In this document: piece after piece, positions 1 through 8,205 of the stretch | Position numbering within the stretch: position 1 is the first letter of the stretch | Layout: every line of letters begins with the position of its first letter | DNA from: Flavobacterium sp. | GTDB taxonomy: Bacteria; Bacteroidota; Bacteroidia; Flavobacteriales; Flavobacteriaceae | Assembly (NCBI RefSeq): GCF_024305175.1 | Contig: NZ_JAMWYY010000004.1 | Coordinates: forward strand, 28,572-92,571 | DNA length: 64,000 bases | Direction: 5' to 3' | The notes under the pieces: generated by a model | What the model saw: the letters and a program-made list of their open reading frames with translations, nothing else | What the model was told of the DNA's origin: nothing | Databases searched by the model: none | Made by a program: the position numbers and the translations under genes

Positions 1-259
1 AAAGCGCAGGCAGCAGGGCAGCAAAAAAGTTACATGCAAGTACAGCTATGGCAAGTTTTTGCCGGGTAAAGCCAAGATTATAATAAAAGTAATATTGGTT
101 GCTGAATAAATAATTATAGCTTACTATACCAACGGCTAAGCCAACAGTACAAAATATAAAAGGCAGCCACATTAAATTGGTAAACATTAGCATCAACAGG
201 CAAAAAGATATGTTTACAGAGTTTACCGCTATGTAATAATGCAAAAATGCCCTTCCCAT
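1..259 (-). CDS. Partial multi-pass membrane protein (C-terminus outside window)
   Basis: This frame starts with ATG at 259 and stays open to the window edge, giving 86 residues without a stop. The visible part begins MGRAFLHYY and holds hydrophobic stretches at about residues 15-47 and 70-86, so it is an integral membrane protein with at least two segments. The region between them (about 48-69) is rich in Tyr and Asn and ends in a short basic patch. The start codon directly abuts the stop codon of the upstream small gene, so the two are probably co-transcribed. I do not recognise the family; a small transporter permease-like protein is possible. The reading frame is clear, the function is not. 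Confidence 0.6.
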   Translation of the reverse strand, partial: MGRAFLHYYIAVNSVNISFCLLMLMFTNLMWLPFIFCTVGLAVGIVSYNYLFSNQYYFYYNLGFTRQKLAIAVLACNFFAALLPAL

Positions 260-577
260 TTAGTTCCTGCTTTTTCTTTTTACAAGCAGTTTTTCTATAA
301 TTTTATTTGATGTGGGGTCTGAGAAAGTTTCATCTCCTGTTACTAATATCCCTTTTGTACCCAAATGTGATACTATACCATAAACGGTGGCTTCATCATC
401 AGGGTTAGATTCACCTTCGTAGTAATAAATATCAGAGATCTCGAACTCGTCATGGTTAAACTTACCTGTGGCGCATGCAAGGCAATTCTCCTCAAGATTA
501 AAATCTTCTGTGTAGCCTTTTTCCTTTAGTTCGTTTATAGCCTGTAAAACGGTTGCATAGTGGTATTGAATATCCAT
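260..577 (-). CDS. Conserved small soluble protein, unknown function
   Basis: A 105-residue soluble protein with no signal peptide or membrane segment. It has an acidic middle and a basic C-terminus (LLVKRKSRN). A short N-terminal helix (TVLQAINELKEKGYTEDFNL) is followed by a Cys pair (ENCLAC) and an acidic Tyr-rich patch around residues 47-60. Similar short Bacteroidetes proteins are often labelled phosphoribosylpyrophosphate synthetase in databases, but I see no PRPP-synthetase motif and a real enzyme would be about three times longer, so I do not use that name. A -7 promoter element lies at 601-608. The next gene starts right at its stop codon, which suggests a two-gene unit with the membrane protein. 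Confidence 0.75.
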   Translation of the reverse strand: MDIQYHYATVLQAINELKEKGYTEDFNLEENCLACATGKFNHDEFEISDIYYYEGESNPDDEATVYGIVSHLGTKGILVTGDETFSDPTSNKIIEKLLVKRKSRN

Positions 578-600
578 AATAATAGTAAGGTTTATAATCT

Positions 601-608
601 CAAATATA
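601..608 (-). promoter_or_regulatory. -7 promoter element (TATATTTG) for the 105-residue protein gene
   Basis: Reads TATATTTG on the minus strand, matching the Bacteroidetes consensus TANNTTTG, and ends 23 bases before the ATG at 577. No TTG is visible at the usual -33 distance, so this is a probable rather than certain promoter. Confidence 0.45.
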
Positions 609-643
609 GAAAATTATAGCCATTAAAAGAATATAGTTAAATG

Positions 644-670
644 AAATAAGCACCTAAAAGGTGCTTATTT
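644..670 (-). terminator. Hairpin terminator after the 174-residue secreted protein gene
   Basis: Perfect 11-bp stem (644-654 with 660-670) around a 5-base loop, directly abutting the stop codon at 671-673. The stem ends in AAATAAG/CTTATTT, so it gives U-rich RNA in either direction. Confidence 0.7.
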
Positions 671-1195
671 TTATGGTATTGATGTCATTCCGAAGAGTTT
701 AAACTCGCCATCTATCTTTACAAACTGAAAGGCATGGCTTGTACCCGGATGGCCTTTAGAAAGTTCGTTAGCAAGATAGGTTGGTATCCATACTTCATAT
801 AAAGTCAAATCTTCAGGATAGTCATCCGGCAGGTACTTTGGCCTGTAGCCCTTCAACAGAATTGAGCTAAAGGTATATCCTCTTTTAGCGAGCGCTTTAT
901 ATACCGGAGATTTAGTAAAATTAGTGGCTATGTTAAGATAAAAAACATCTCTTGTAACAAAGTAGCCCCTGTTATTAAATTCGGGTGTGCCTACACAATC
1001 TATACAATCTACTACCGGATAAGCAAGTTTATTAAATGCGACTGCGTTATTATTTACAAGTGCATCTATAACTGCAACAAATACTTTATCCAGTTTATCC
1101 CATTCCTGTTTTGTAACCTTAACAGGAGTACTTGTTTGTTGTGCAAAACTGCATATGCTGCAAACAAAAAAGCAGCATAGTAAAAAATGTTTCAT
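671..1195 (-). CDS. Secreted or periplasmic protein of unknown function
   Basis: 174 residues. A hydrophobic N-terminus (MKHFLLCCFFVCSICSFA) followed by QQ is a good Sec signal peptide with cleavage after about residue 18. The mature part has two close cysteines (VDCIDCVG), which could form a disulfide or bind metal, and a C-terminal FQFVKIDGEFKLFGM stretch of the kind seen in NTF2/cystatin-like alpha+beta folds. I do not recognise a named family. It is a single-gene unit: a hairpin terminator follows immediately and the helicase gene upstream lies 48 bases away. Confidence 0.7.
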   Translation of the reverse strand: MKHFLLCCFFVCSICSFAQQTSTPVKVTKQEWDKLDKVFVAVIDALVNNNAVAFNKLAYPVVDCIDCVGTPEFNNRGYFVTRDVFYLNIATNFTKSPVYKALAKRGYTFSSILLKGYRPKYLPDDYPEDLTLYEVWIPTYLANELSKGHPGTSHAFQFVKIDGEFKLFGMTSIP

Positions 1196-1243
1196 TGCTT
1201 AATCTGCTAAATAAGGGTAAAAGTAAGCATTATTTATTCCCTC

Positions 1244-2512
1244 TTAATACCAGCGTTTTTTATTTTTTTTCGAACCTTCAGATTTTCTGGATTTAGATTT
1301 TCCATCTCTCTGAGCGTTTTTATTATTGTTCCTAAGGTCGGGTTTCTTTTCCTGCTGTGGTTCTGCGTCCGTTTCACTAAAAGGGTAGGGATGCCCTTCA
1401 ATCACTTTGATTTTAAGGCGAATCAGCTTTTCTATATCCTTTAAATATGGCAGTTCATCTTTACTGCAAAACGATATGGCAAGCCCCTCGTTACCGGCAC
1501 GCCCTGTACGGCCTATGCGGTGCACATAGGTTTCCGGTATGTTGGGCAGGTCAAAGTTAATTACATAAGGCAGGTTCTCTATATCTATACCACGTGCGGC
1601 AATATCTGTAGCAACCAGGACACCTATTTCTTTATTCTTAAAAGCATCCAGCATTTTAACCCTTGCACTTTGCGACTTATCGCCATGTATCGCTCCCGAA
1701 TTAACGCCGTTTTTCTTTAATGCTTTCACCACGTTGTCTGCCCCATGCTTTGTGCGTGTAAATACCAGTACATTGCTCAGGTTTTCATTACGGATAAGGT
1801 GATACAGCAATTTACGTTTATCACTCTTGTCAACAAAATACAACTGCTGCTTTACCCTTTCGGCAGTAGAAGATACCGGTGTAACCGAAATATATTTGGG
1901 GTTGGTTAAAAAAGTATCGGCAAGTTCACGAATAGCCAAAGGCATTGTTGCAGAAAACAGCAGTGTCTGCCTGTTATCAGGAGTTAGCTTAATAATTTTC
2001 TTTACATCATGTATAAAGCCCATATCCAGCATCTGGTCGGCTTCATCTAAAACAAGGTGGTGAAGCTGTTCAAGGTTTATAAAGCCCTGCTTGTGCAGGT
2101 CTAACAGCCTGCCGGGGGTAGCTATAAGCACATCTACACCTTTTTTAAGCTGGTCGGTTTGCGGTATCTGGTTAACACCTCCAAAAATGGTAAGCTGGGT
2201 AATGTTTGTGTAACGCCCGTAGGTTTCAAAACTTTCGCCTATTTGCAGCGCAAGCTCCCTTGTTGGGGTTATAATAAGCGTGCGGATGTATTTCCTTTTT
2301 TTGGCAGAGCCAACAATAGGGTGCAGGTCGTTAAGTATAGGTATGGCAAACGCGGCAGTTTTTCCGGTTCCTGTTTGTGCACAGCCCACAAGGTCTGTAC
2401 CCTCAAGTATTATTGGTATGGCCTGTTGCTGAATGGGTGTGGGTGCTTCATAACCCTCATCAGCAAGTGCCTGTTGTATGTTTTTCAGTAACTTAAGATC
2501 TTCAAATTTCAT
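1244..2512 (-). CDS. rhlE: DEAD-box ATP-dependent RNA helicase, RhlE type
   Basis: 422 residues. It would unwind or remodel RNA duplexes using ATP in the cytoplasm, in ribosome assembly or RNA decay. Visible motifs in order: Q motif with YEAPTPIQQQ (21-30), Walker A AQTGTGKT (45-52), PTRELALQ (83-90), TPGRLLDL (132-139), DEAD at 156-159, SAT at 187-189, and HRIGRTGR in the second RecA domain. The C-terminal tail from about residue 385 is very basic (KSKSRKSEGSKKNKK), as in RhlE proteins, where such tails bind RNA. The length is typical. A promoter-like -7 element sits at 2561-2568, giving a leader of about 40 bases; cold-shock control is common in this family but is not shown here. Confidence 0.95.
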   Translation of the reverse strand: MKFEDLKLLKNIQQALADEGYEAPTPIQQQAIPIILEGTDLVGCAQTGTGKTAAFAIPILNDLHPIVGSAKKRKYIRTLIITPTRELALQIGESFETYGRYTNITQLTIFGGVNQIPQTDQLKKGVDVLIATPGRLLDLHKQGFINLEQLHHLVLDEADQMLDMGFIHDVKKIIKLTPDNRQTLLFSATMPLAIRELADTFLTNPKYISVTPVSSTAERVKQQLYFVDKSDKRKLLYHLIRNENLSNVLVFTRTKHGADNVVKALKKNGVNSGAIHGDKSQSARVKMLDAFKNKEIGVLVATDIAARGIDIENLPYVINFDLPNIPETYVHRIGRTGRAGNEGLAISFCSKDELPYLKDIEKLIRLKIKVIEGHPYPFSETDAEPQQEKKPDLRNNNKNAQRDGKSKSRKSEGSKKNKKRWY

Positions 2513-2560
2513 GTAATACTATTATAATTCCAAGCACCCAACAGCGGGTACTGCAGGGTG

Positions 2561-2568
2561 CAAAGGTA
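2561..2568 (-). promoter_or_regulatory. -7 promoter element (TACCTTTG) for rhlE
   Basis: TACCTTTG on the minus strand matches TANNTTTG and lies 48 bases before the ATG at 2512. No clear -33 TTG is seen. Confidence 0.45.
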
Positions 2569-2618
2569 TACTTTTATTTTTAAAGTAATTAGCTGGTTTA
2601 CAGTTTTAAAACAGAAGG

Positions 2619-3650
2619 TTACAGCTCTTTCGACTTGATAAAGTCGGTTATAAGATAGGCTATAAGCTTGCCCGTAAGGTGGTTGTTTTTTTCATTATCC
2701 AGTTCCGGCGCTCCTTCACAAATATGCAGGTAACACGCGTTTTTGTTCCTGCCGAAGTAATGCACGAACTGCCTTGCTTTCTCAATGCTGAAGCCTGTAG
2801 GCGTCATGGCGCTGCTGGCTATATTAGGCAATGCGTCAAGGTCCAGCTCTATACCAAAAGGCTCATCTTCTATAAAGCCGAGTGCATGGCCCATTTCGTC
2901 AGAAAAGCTTTTTTCGCGGCGCACGGCAAGCTGCTCATACGTGTTGTATTTAATGCGGTCTCCCTGCTTTTTAATGGTTTCCATTACACCCTTAGAGGTA
3001 TAATTTTCGTGCAGCCCGAATATAAAATACTTTTTAAGGAAACCTTCTTCAAAAGCATAAGAAAATCCATTACCGCTATGGCGACCTTCAAGTATCCTGA
3101 AATCAGTATGCGCATCAAAATTGATGGCATTTACAGGTTTTCCTTTAGCAAGGGCGGTTCCTTTTATGTTGCCATAGGCGTTATTATGCCCACCGCCAAC
3201 AATTATAGGTATTTTGCCGGCACTGATTATGGTACAGATAATATGCGATACTTCTTTATCAATCTCGCTTATGAGCACCGAAAGCTTTTTACGTTCGTCC
3301 GGCACATTGGTGTTTAAGCCTGCCGCGGCCTCCATAACGGCAGAAGTGTCTAAATGCCCCAATACTAACAGGCTGCTGCCTTTGCAGAATTTATTGTGCT
3401 GAATATTTACTATGCTTTTTAAAGCCTGTTCCCAAGCCGAAGCGGTACCGGGCCTGCCATAGTTGGCACGTACGCCAATATCTTCGGGTATGCCGAAAAG
3501 CACAAAGCCCGCATCACATTCCTTTGTAAATTCCCAAATATCTCTATCTTTGGGAACTGTAAGAATGCGCTCACCAAATTTTATTTCGCCGCTTCGCTGC
3601 GAAGTATATTTAGAAAGTTGTGCGGCTGTAAGCTTAATTATGGTTTCCAT
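2619..3650 (-). CDS. hutG: Formimidoylglutamase-like ureohydrolase (arginase superfamily)
   Basis: 343 residues. Arginase-fold enzymes use two Mn ions to hydrolyse guanidino-type substrates; HutG releases formamide and glutamate from formimidoylglutamate. Metal ligands are visible: GGGHNNAYG with H155, NFDAHTDF with D179, H181 and D183, and ELDLDAL with D270 and D272. These match the family set fully, so the enzyme should be active. No hutH, hutU or hutI lies beside it, so the histidine pathway assignment rests on overall resemblance to Bacteroidetes HutG; agmatinase- or arginase-like activity cannot be excluded. It is a single gene with its own -7 element at 3669-3676, divergent from the coiled-coil gene. 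Confidence 0.82.
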   Translation of the reverse strand: METIIKLTAAQLSKYTSQRSGEIKFGERILTVPKDRDIWEFTKECDAGFVLFGIPEDIGVRANYGRPGTASAWEQALKSIVNIQHNKFCKGSSLLVLGHLDTSAVMEAAAGLNTNVPDERKKLSVLISEIDKEVSHIICTIISAGKIPIIVGGGHNNAYGNIKGTALAKGKPVNAINFDAHTDFRILEGRHSGNGFSYAFEEGFLKKYFIFGLHENYTSKGVMETIKKQGDRIKYNTYEQLAVRREKSFSDEMGHALGFIEDEPFGIELDLDALPNIASSAMTPTGFSIEKARQFVHYFGRNKNACYLHICEGAPELDNEKNNHLTGKLIAYLITDFIKSKEL

Positions 3651-3668
3651 AGGCTATAAATAGGATGT

Positions 3669-3676
3669 CAAAAATA
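3669..3676 (-). promoter_or_regulatory. -7 promoter element (TATTTTTG) for hutG
   Basis: TATTTTTG on the minus strand, 18 bases before the ATG at 3650, so the mRNA leader would be about a dozen bases. No -33 TTG at the standard distance. Confidence 0.45.
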
Positions 3677-3752
3677 CTATTTTCAGCTAAAATTTCGTTA
3701 AAAACAGAAGCGTAATTGAAATATCTTTAATTTTGTTAAAATTATTTGAGTG

Positions 3753-4628
3753 ATGGAAAAAGAAAGAAGCAATTCAAGTTTAAAAGCAATAATCGTTATA
3801 CTGGCTATCCTGCTTGTTGGCAGCCTGGCATTTATGTATAAGATGAGCACCGACAGCGAAAAAGCTGAAAAGCAGTATGTGAGCGAGAAAGACCAGTTTC
3901 TTGCAGAACTTAATGAAACAAAAGCACAGTATGATGCCGCTGTAGCCGAGAACACAGGCCTGAAAGGTGAACTGGAAGAAGAAAGGGCAAAAATTCAGCG
4001 CCTGATTGATGAAGTGGAGAAGTGGAAAGGCGATGCAAATTCGTTACGCAAGTATAAGGATGACTACTCGAGGCTTAAGCGTGAAATGGACAGGCTTATG
4101 GCTGAAAACAAACAGCTAAAGGCGCAGAACCAGCAACTTACCACAGAGCGTGACAGCACTATAGTTGTTCTGGATGAATCGCGCAGGTACAATGATACAT
4201 TAGTATCGCAAAACGAGAACCTGAGCAAGACAGTTGAAAAGGCATCTAAGCTTACCATACTTGACCTAAAGGCAGATCCTTATAAAGAAAGGAACTCAGG
4301 AAAGCTTGTAAGTACCGAAAGGGCAAGGCGTGTAGATGTTTTAAAAATAAGCTTTACCATTGCAGCCAATGAGGTAGCCCAGGCCGGCAATAAAATGTAT
4401 TATGTGCAGGTTATAGACCCTAAAAACAATGTACTTGGCGAAAAGCAGACAGAAGTATTTGGCGATTATACGCTAACTTACAGCTTTATTACCAATGCCA
4501 TTTATGAAAATAAGACCATGAAGGTTTCTGAAACACTTTCAGGTAAAGATTTTGAAAAAGGAACATATCATGTAAACCTTTTTGATAAAGATAAACTGGT
4601 AGCTAACTCAACTTTTACTTTAAAATAA
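3753..4628 (+). CDS. Membrane-anchored coiled-coil protein, unknown function
   Basis: 291 residues from the ATG at 3753; an in-frame GTG lies one codon earlier but ATG is preferred. One transmembrane segment (about residues 10-28, LKAIIVILAILLVGSLAFMY) follows a short basic N-terminus. Residues 30-165 are a long heptad-rich coiled coil full of Glu, Lys and Gln. The C-terminal 120 residues form a separate beta-rich domain (VQVIDPKNNVLGEKQTEVFG). This layout suggests a periplasm-facing structural or tethering protein. Flavobacterial homologues sometimes carry a chromosome-partitioning label, but nothing ParA-like such as a Walker motif is present. A strong terminator follows, and the promoter is shared divergently with hutG. 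Confidence 0.8.
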   Translation: MEKERSNSSLKAIIVILAILLVGSLAFMYKMSTDSEKAEKQYVSEKDQFLAELNETKAQYDAAVAENTGLKGELEEERAKIQRLIDEVEKWKGDANSLRKYKDDYSRLKREMDRLMAENKQLKAQNQQLTTERDSTIVVLDESRRYNDTLVSQNENLSKTVEKASKLTILDLKADPYKERNSGKLVSTERARRVDVLKISFTIAANEVAQAGNKMYYVQVIDPKNNVLGEKQTEVFGDYTLTYSFITNAIYENKTMKVSETLSGKDFEKGTYHVNLFDKDKLVANSTFTLK

Positions 4629-4646
4629 AACTTAAGTTTATCAGTT

Positions 4647-4679
4647 AAAAAGCACCGGGTACTACCCGGTGCTTTTTTT
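4647..4679 (+). terminator. Rho-independent terminator after the coiled-coil gene
   Basis: Stem AGCACCGGGT (4651-4660) pairs with ACCCGGTGCT (4664-4673) around a 3-base loop, flanked by an A-run upstream and a T-run to 4679. It starts about 20 bases after the stop codon. Confidence 0.85.
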
Positions 4680-4847
4680 ATGCAGTAATTTTATCTATAC
4701 ATCTGCAAAAAAACTGTTTTTTATTTTAAAAATATAATTAGTACTTACGATAACGAAATATTCTGCCTTTTTACGAACAAAAAGTAATGGTTTTTTCCGT
4801 TTTCAATATTTATCGGCTATATTAGTGTTTCATAAAAAAACAACTAC

Positions 4848-6080
4848 ATGACCGCAGGTATTATACTGGTACTTTGTCTGCTTGTGCTTTTAGCATATAT
4901 ATTCGATTTAACTTCACCTAAAACCAAAATACCTTCTGTATTGCTATTGCTGGTGCTTGGCTTTCTTGTAAGGCAGCTAAGCAATTTTTTTGGTGTAACG
5001 CTTATAGACTTACAGGAAGTACTGCCAATATTAGGAAGTATAGGTTTAATACTTATTGTACTTGAAGGCGCGCTGGAGCTGGAACTGAGCCGCGATAAAT
5101 TGCCGGTTGTAAAAAAGGCGGTATTGATAGGGTGTATTCCGCTTATAATATTTGCACTGTTGTTAGCATATGTTTTTCAGTATATTACAGACTGGGATTA
5201 TAAAACCTGCCTTACTAATGCTATACCACTTGCCATAATAAGCAGCTCTGTTGCTATTCCCAGTGTACGCAGTTTCAGGAAAGCCGACCGCGAGTTCGTG
5301 ATTTATGAAAGCAGTATATCTGATATTATCGGGGTAATTTTCTTCAACTTTATAGTAATGCACGATACCATTGGCTTTATGGCATTCGGTTCTTTCTTCG
5401 TGCAGCTTATCATTATCATTATAATTTCATTTATTGCAACAGGCAGCCTTTCTTTTTTACTTAGCCGCCTGGATCATCACATAAAGTTTGTACCCATTAT
5501 TTTCCTTGTAATACTCATTTATGAGATAAGTAAGGAGTTTCACCTGCCGTCGCTTGTGTTTATACTGGTATTCGGTCTGTTTTTAAATAACCTTAATCTT
5601 ATAGGCGAAGTAAAACTGATACAGCAGCTTAAGCCTAAAGTTTTGAGACGGGAAGTAAACAAATTCAGGGAAATTACTATAGAGGCAACTTTTTTGGTAA
5701 GGGCTTTATTTTTCCTTTTATTTGGTTACCTTATACATACCAGCGAACTTTTAAACACAGATGTTTTGCTGTTCTCGGCGGCAATAACCCTTAGTATTTA
5801 CATTTTGAGGGCTATTGCGCTTAAGCTTTCAGGCATAAAGCTTATACCGCTTTTATTTATAGCGCCAAGGGGGCTTATTACCATATTGCTGTTCCTTTCT
5901 ATAATACCCGAACTAAGGCTTCCCTTCATTAACCGTAGTATGATTATACAAATAGTTATACTTACTTCTTTAGTTATGATGATGGGCACTATCCTCAGCA
6001 AAAAAGAACCTAAGGTAGAAACTACTTCGGAAGACGGGCCAGATAAAGAAAGTGAAGAAGAGCAGATAGATACTTTATAG
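4848..6080 (+). CDS. Cation:proton antiporter (CPA family)
   Basis: 410 residues, nearly all membrane: about 11-12 hydrophobic segments from residue 3 to about 385, then a short acidic cytoplasmic tail (about 386-410). It should exchange Na+ or K+ for H+ across the inner membrane. The early segment IPSVLLLLVLGFLVRQ and the GSIGLILIVLEGALELEL stretch are typical of the Na+/H+ exchanger fold. There is no C-terminal TrkA-N domain, unlike the KefC-like protein at 45849-47753. It stands alone, convergent with the TauE/SafE gene 28 bases away. The 219-base upstream gap holds the previous terminator and AT-rich DNA without a clear TANNTTTG box. The substrate ion cannot be told from sequence. Confidence 0.85.
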   Translation: MTAGIILVLCLLVLLAYIFDLTSPKTKIPSVLLLLVLGFLVRQLSNFFGVTLIDLQEVLPILGSIGLILIVLEGALELELSRDKLPVVKKAVLIGCIPLIIFALLLAYVFQYITDWDYKTCLTNAIPLAIISSSVAIPSVRSFRKADREFVIYESSISDIIGVIFFNFIVMHDTIGFMAFGSFFVQLIIIIIISFIATGSLSFLLSRLDHHIKFVPIIFLVILIYEISKEFHLPSLVFILVFGLFLNNLNLIGEVKLIQQLKPKVLRREVNKFREITIEATFLVRALFFLLFGYLIHTSELLNTDVLLFSAAITLSIYILRAIALKLSGIKLIPLLFIAPRGLITILLFLSIIPELRLPFINRSMIIQIVILTSLVMMMGTILSKKEPKVETTSEDGPDKESEEEQIDTL

Positions 6081-6108
6081 TACAGTAATACCTTTTTATT
6101 GTTATCGG

Positions 6109-6933
6109 CTAAAAAGCCTTTACCAGTATGCGAATGCCAACAAGTATCATACAAACGGCAAGCGACTGAATAATAACATTGCTTTTTATTTTATGCGAAA
6201 GCAGTGCCCCAAGCTGTGCGCCGGGTACAACACCAAGAGCAAGAAGCAAGATCATTTGCACCGTACCTTCGTTATCATAAGTTCCGCTTATTGCGTGTAC
6301 AATTACGCTGACTGTAGCCATTACCGCAAGTATAAAATGTGATGTAGCTGTTGCAACATGAACAGGAAACTTTAGCCAGTTTACCATGGCCGGCACGTGT
6401 ATAATACCGCCGCCTATGCCCAGCAACGGAGAAATATATCCTACCACAATACTTACCAGATTGCCGTAAAGCGGATTGTAGCTGTAAGTATAAGTCATGC
6501 CTTTATTGTCTGTAAGAGTATGTTGCCTGTAGCCCTGCTTATGCTCAGGCTTTGTGGTAAGTATGGCATTCCTGTTTTTATAGAACAGATATGCTGCCAA
6601 TACAAGCAGTAATACACCGAAAATAGTATTAAAAAGTTGTTGTGGTATATACTTAACTGTTAATACCCCAAGTATAGAGCCGGGTATGGTATAAAGCGCG
6701 AAGGTAATGCCCGCACGATAGTCAATCCTCCCCGAGCGTGCATAGGCAAAAGTGCCAGATATGGCATTTACAGATACCACCGCAATAGATATTGCCGTAA
6801 CAAGTTCAGGGCTTAATTCAGGATAAAAAATAAGTAAGAGGGGAACAAGAATAAAACCGCCGCCTGCCCCTATAAGTGTACCTACGGTACCTATAAAAAG
6901 GCCTGCTGCCACTATCAGTATATTGCTTTCCAA
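6109..6933 (-). CDS. TauE/SafE family sulfite or anion exporter
   Basis: 274 residues with about eight hydrophobic segments. The N-terminal GTVGTLIGAGGGFILVPLL and the internal repeat ISPLLGIGGGIIHVPAM are the paired glycine-rich signatures of the TauE/SafE family, whose two halves are inverted repeats. Members move sulfite, sulfoacetate or other small anions across the inner membrane. No sulfur-metabolism gene adjoins it, so the substrate is unknown. A TAAATTTG box overlaps the stop codon of the upstream alanine-dehydrogenase-like gene, so this gene may have its own promoter in addition to read-through. Confidence 0.88.
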   Translation of the reverse strand: MESNILIVAAGLFIGTVGTLIGAGGGFILVPLLLIFYPELSPELVTAISIAVVSVNAISGTFAYARSGRIDYRAGITFALYTIPGSILGVLTVKYIPQQLFNTIFGVLLLVLAAYLFYKNRNAILTTKPEHKQGYRQHTLTDNKGMTYTYSYNPLYGNLVSIVVGYISPLLGIGGGIIHVPAMVNWLKFPVHVATATSHFILAVMATVSVIVHAISGTYDNEGTVQMILLLALGVVPGAQLGALLSHKIKSNVIIQSLAVCMILVGIRILVKAF

Positions 6934-6950
6934 AAGAGTTTGTTTTGCGG

Positions 6951-6958
6951 CAAATTTA
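6951..6958 (-). promoter_or_regulatory. -7 promoter element (TAAATTTG) for the TauE/SafE gene
   Basis: TAAATTTG on the minus strand, overlapping the stop codon of the upstream gene (6956-6958) and 17 bases before the ATG at 6933. No -33 element is clear. Confidence 0.4.
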
Positions 6959-8149
6959 AAAAATTAAAAGGTTAATATCGCGGTAAGAAAGCGAAAACCA
7001 TTCAGCAATAGACCTGTTTGTTAATAAGCCGTGGTAAAAATATACTCCGTTTTTTAGTCCTCGGTTACACCGCACCGCACTTTCAAGCCCCCCGTCTTCC
7101 GCCATTTGCAGTAAAAAAGGGCTTATAATATTACTGATGGAAATAGAGGCTGTTTTGGAGTAGCGGGAAGGGATGTTAGGGACGCAGTAATGCACTACGT
7201 TGTTTTTCACAAACGTTGGTTTTTCGTGTGTAGTAATCTCAGATGTTTCAAAGCAACCGCCGGTATCAATACAAACATCTACTATTACAGCACCGCGTTT
7301 CATGTGCTCTACCATTGTTTCTGTTACGATAATAGGAGTACGGTTTTTACCGCGCATGGCGCCAATGGCTACATCACAACGCATTAAAGATTTAAGCAGT
7401 GTTTTTTCCTGTAAGGTAGATGTAAATATACGCTGGTTTAACGCCGACTGCAGCCTGCGCAGTTTGGTTATCGAGTTATCAAATACCTTTACATTTGCGC
7501 CGAGTCCTAATGCCGTTTTGGCGGCAAACTCGGCAACGGTGCCTGCGCCTATTATTACAACCTCTGTTGGCGGAACGCCTGTAATATTGCCAAGCAGTAA
7601 CCCTTTGCCAATTTTTTGGTTAATCATTAATTCTGATGCAATTAATACAGATGCCGTACCTGCAATTTCGCTTAACGATTTTACAGCAGGGTAGGAGCCG
7701 TCTTCATCTTTTATAAACTCAAAGGCAAGCGCTGTAATTTTTTTAGCGGCAAGCGATTCAAAGTATTCTTTTTTTTGTGTTTTAAGCTGTATGGCTGAGA
7801 TGAGTAGCGACTGGTGATTCATCATCTCAATTTCTTTAATAGTGGGCGGCTCTACTTTAAGGATAATAGGGCAGCCAAAAACTTTTTTTGTATCCTGAAC
7901 CACTTCCGCACCTGCATCACTATACTCTTTATCGCTGTAGCTTGAGCTTTCGCCTGCACCTGCCTCAATCATTACACGGTGCCCATGTGCCGTAAGTGCA
8001 CTTACAGCATCGGGCGTAAGGCATATCCTTCGTTCCTGGAAAGAAGTTTCTTTAGGCAGGCCAATAAAAAGATCGCCCCGCTGCCTTTCCACTTCAAGTT
8101 TTTCTTCCTGCGGTAGCAGTTGCTGTTTTGTAAATGGTGTTAATGACAT
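6956..8149 (-). CDS. ald: Alanine dehydrogenase / PNT family protein
   Basis: 397 residues. Alanine dehydrogenase interconverts L-alanine and pyruvate plus ammonia with NAD. The N-terminal half carries GLPKETSFQERRICLTP (30-46) with the substrate-binding arginine, and ILKVEPP with K98. The NAD-binding Rossmann loop is VVIIGAGTVAEFAAK (about 197-211), and DVCIDTGGCFE matches the family's Asp motif. By eye, the family's active-site histidine (the LH of LFTYLHLA in classical enzymes) falls on Q121 in LLISAIQLK, so the chemistry may differ. The first 25 residues are a Gln- and Glu-rich extension. Monocistronic promoter-like element at 8182-8189. Transhydrogenase-alpha-like function is an alternative. 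Confidence 0.82.
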   Translation of the reverse strand: MSLTPFTKQQLLPQEEKLEVERQRGDLFIGLPKETSFQERRICLTPDAVSALTAHGHRVMIEAGAGESSSYSDKEYSDAGAEVVQDTKKVFGCPIILKVEPPTIKEIEMMNHQSLLISAIQLKTQKKEYFESLAAKKITALAFEFIKDEDGSYPAVKSLSEIAGTASVLIASELMINQKIGKGLLLGNITGVPPTEVVIIGAGTVAEFAAKTALGLGANVKVFDNSITKLRRLQSALNQRIFTSTLQEKTLLKSLMRCDVAIGAMRGKNRTPIIVTETMVEHMKRGAVIVDVCIDTGGCFETSEITTHEKPTFVKNNVVHYCVPNIPSRYSKTASISISNIISPFLLQMAEDGGLESAVRCNRGLKNGVYFYHGLLTNRSIAEWFSLSYRDINLLIF

Positions 8150-8181
8150 TGTAATGATGTGAGATAATTGGTTCTAAATTA

Positions 8182-8189
8182 CAAAAATA
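8182..8189 (-). promoter_or_regulatory. -7 promoter element (TATTTTTG) for ald
   Basis: TATTTTTG on the minus strand, 32 bases before the ATG at 8149 and within the 56-base gap after tsaE. No -33 TTG at standard spacing. Confidence 0.45.
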
Positions 8190-8205
8190 TCAACGCATGT
8201 TAAAA

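Noticed and set aside
260..577. Labelling the 105-residue protein as phosphoribosylpyrophosphate synthetase
   Set aside because: No PRPP-binding motif is visible and the size is far too small; that label is common in databases but not supported.
2679..3317. Open frame of 212 residues opposite the HutG gene
   Set aside because: The HutG frame has all catalytic motifs, and the opposite frame shows no start context, signal peptide or family resemblance. It is a shadow of the real gene.
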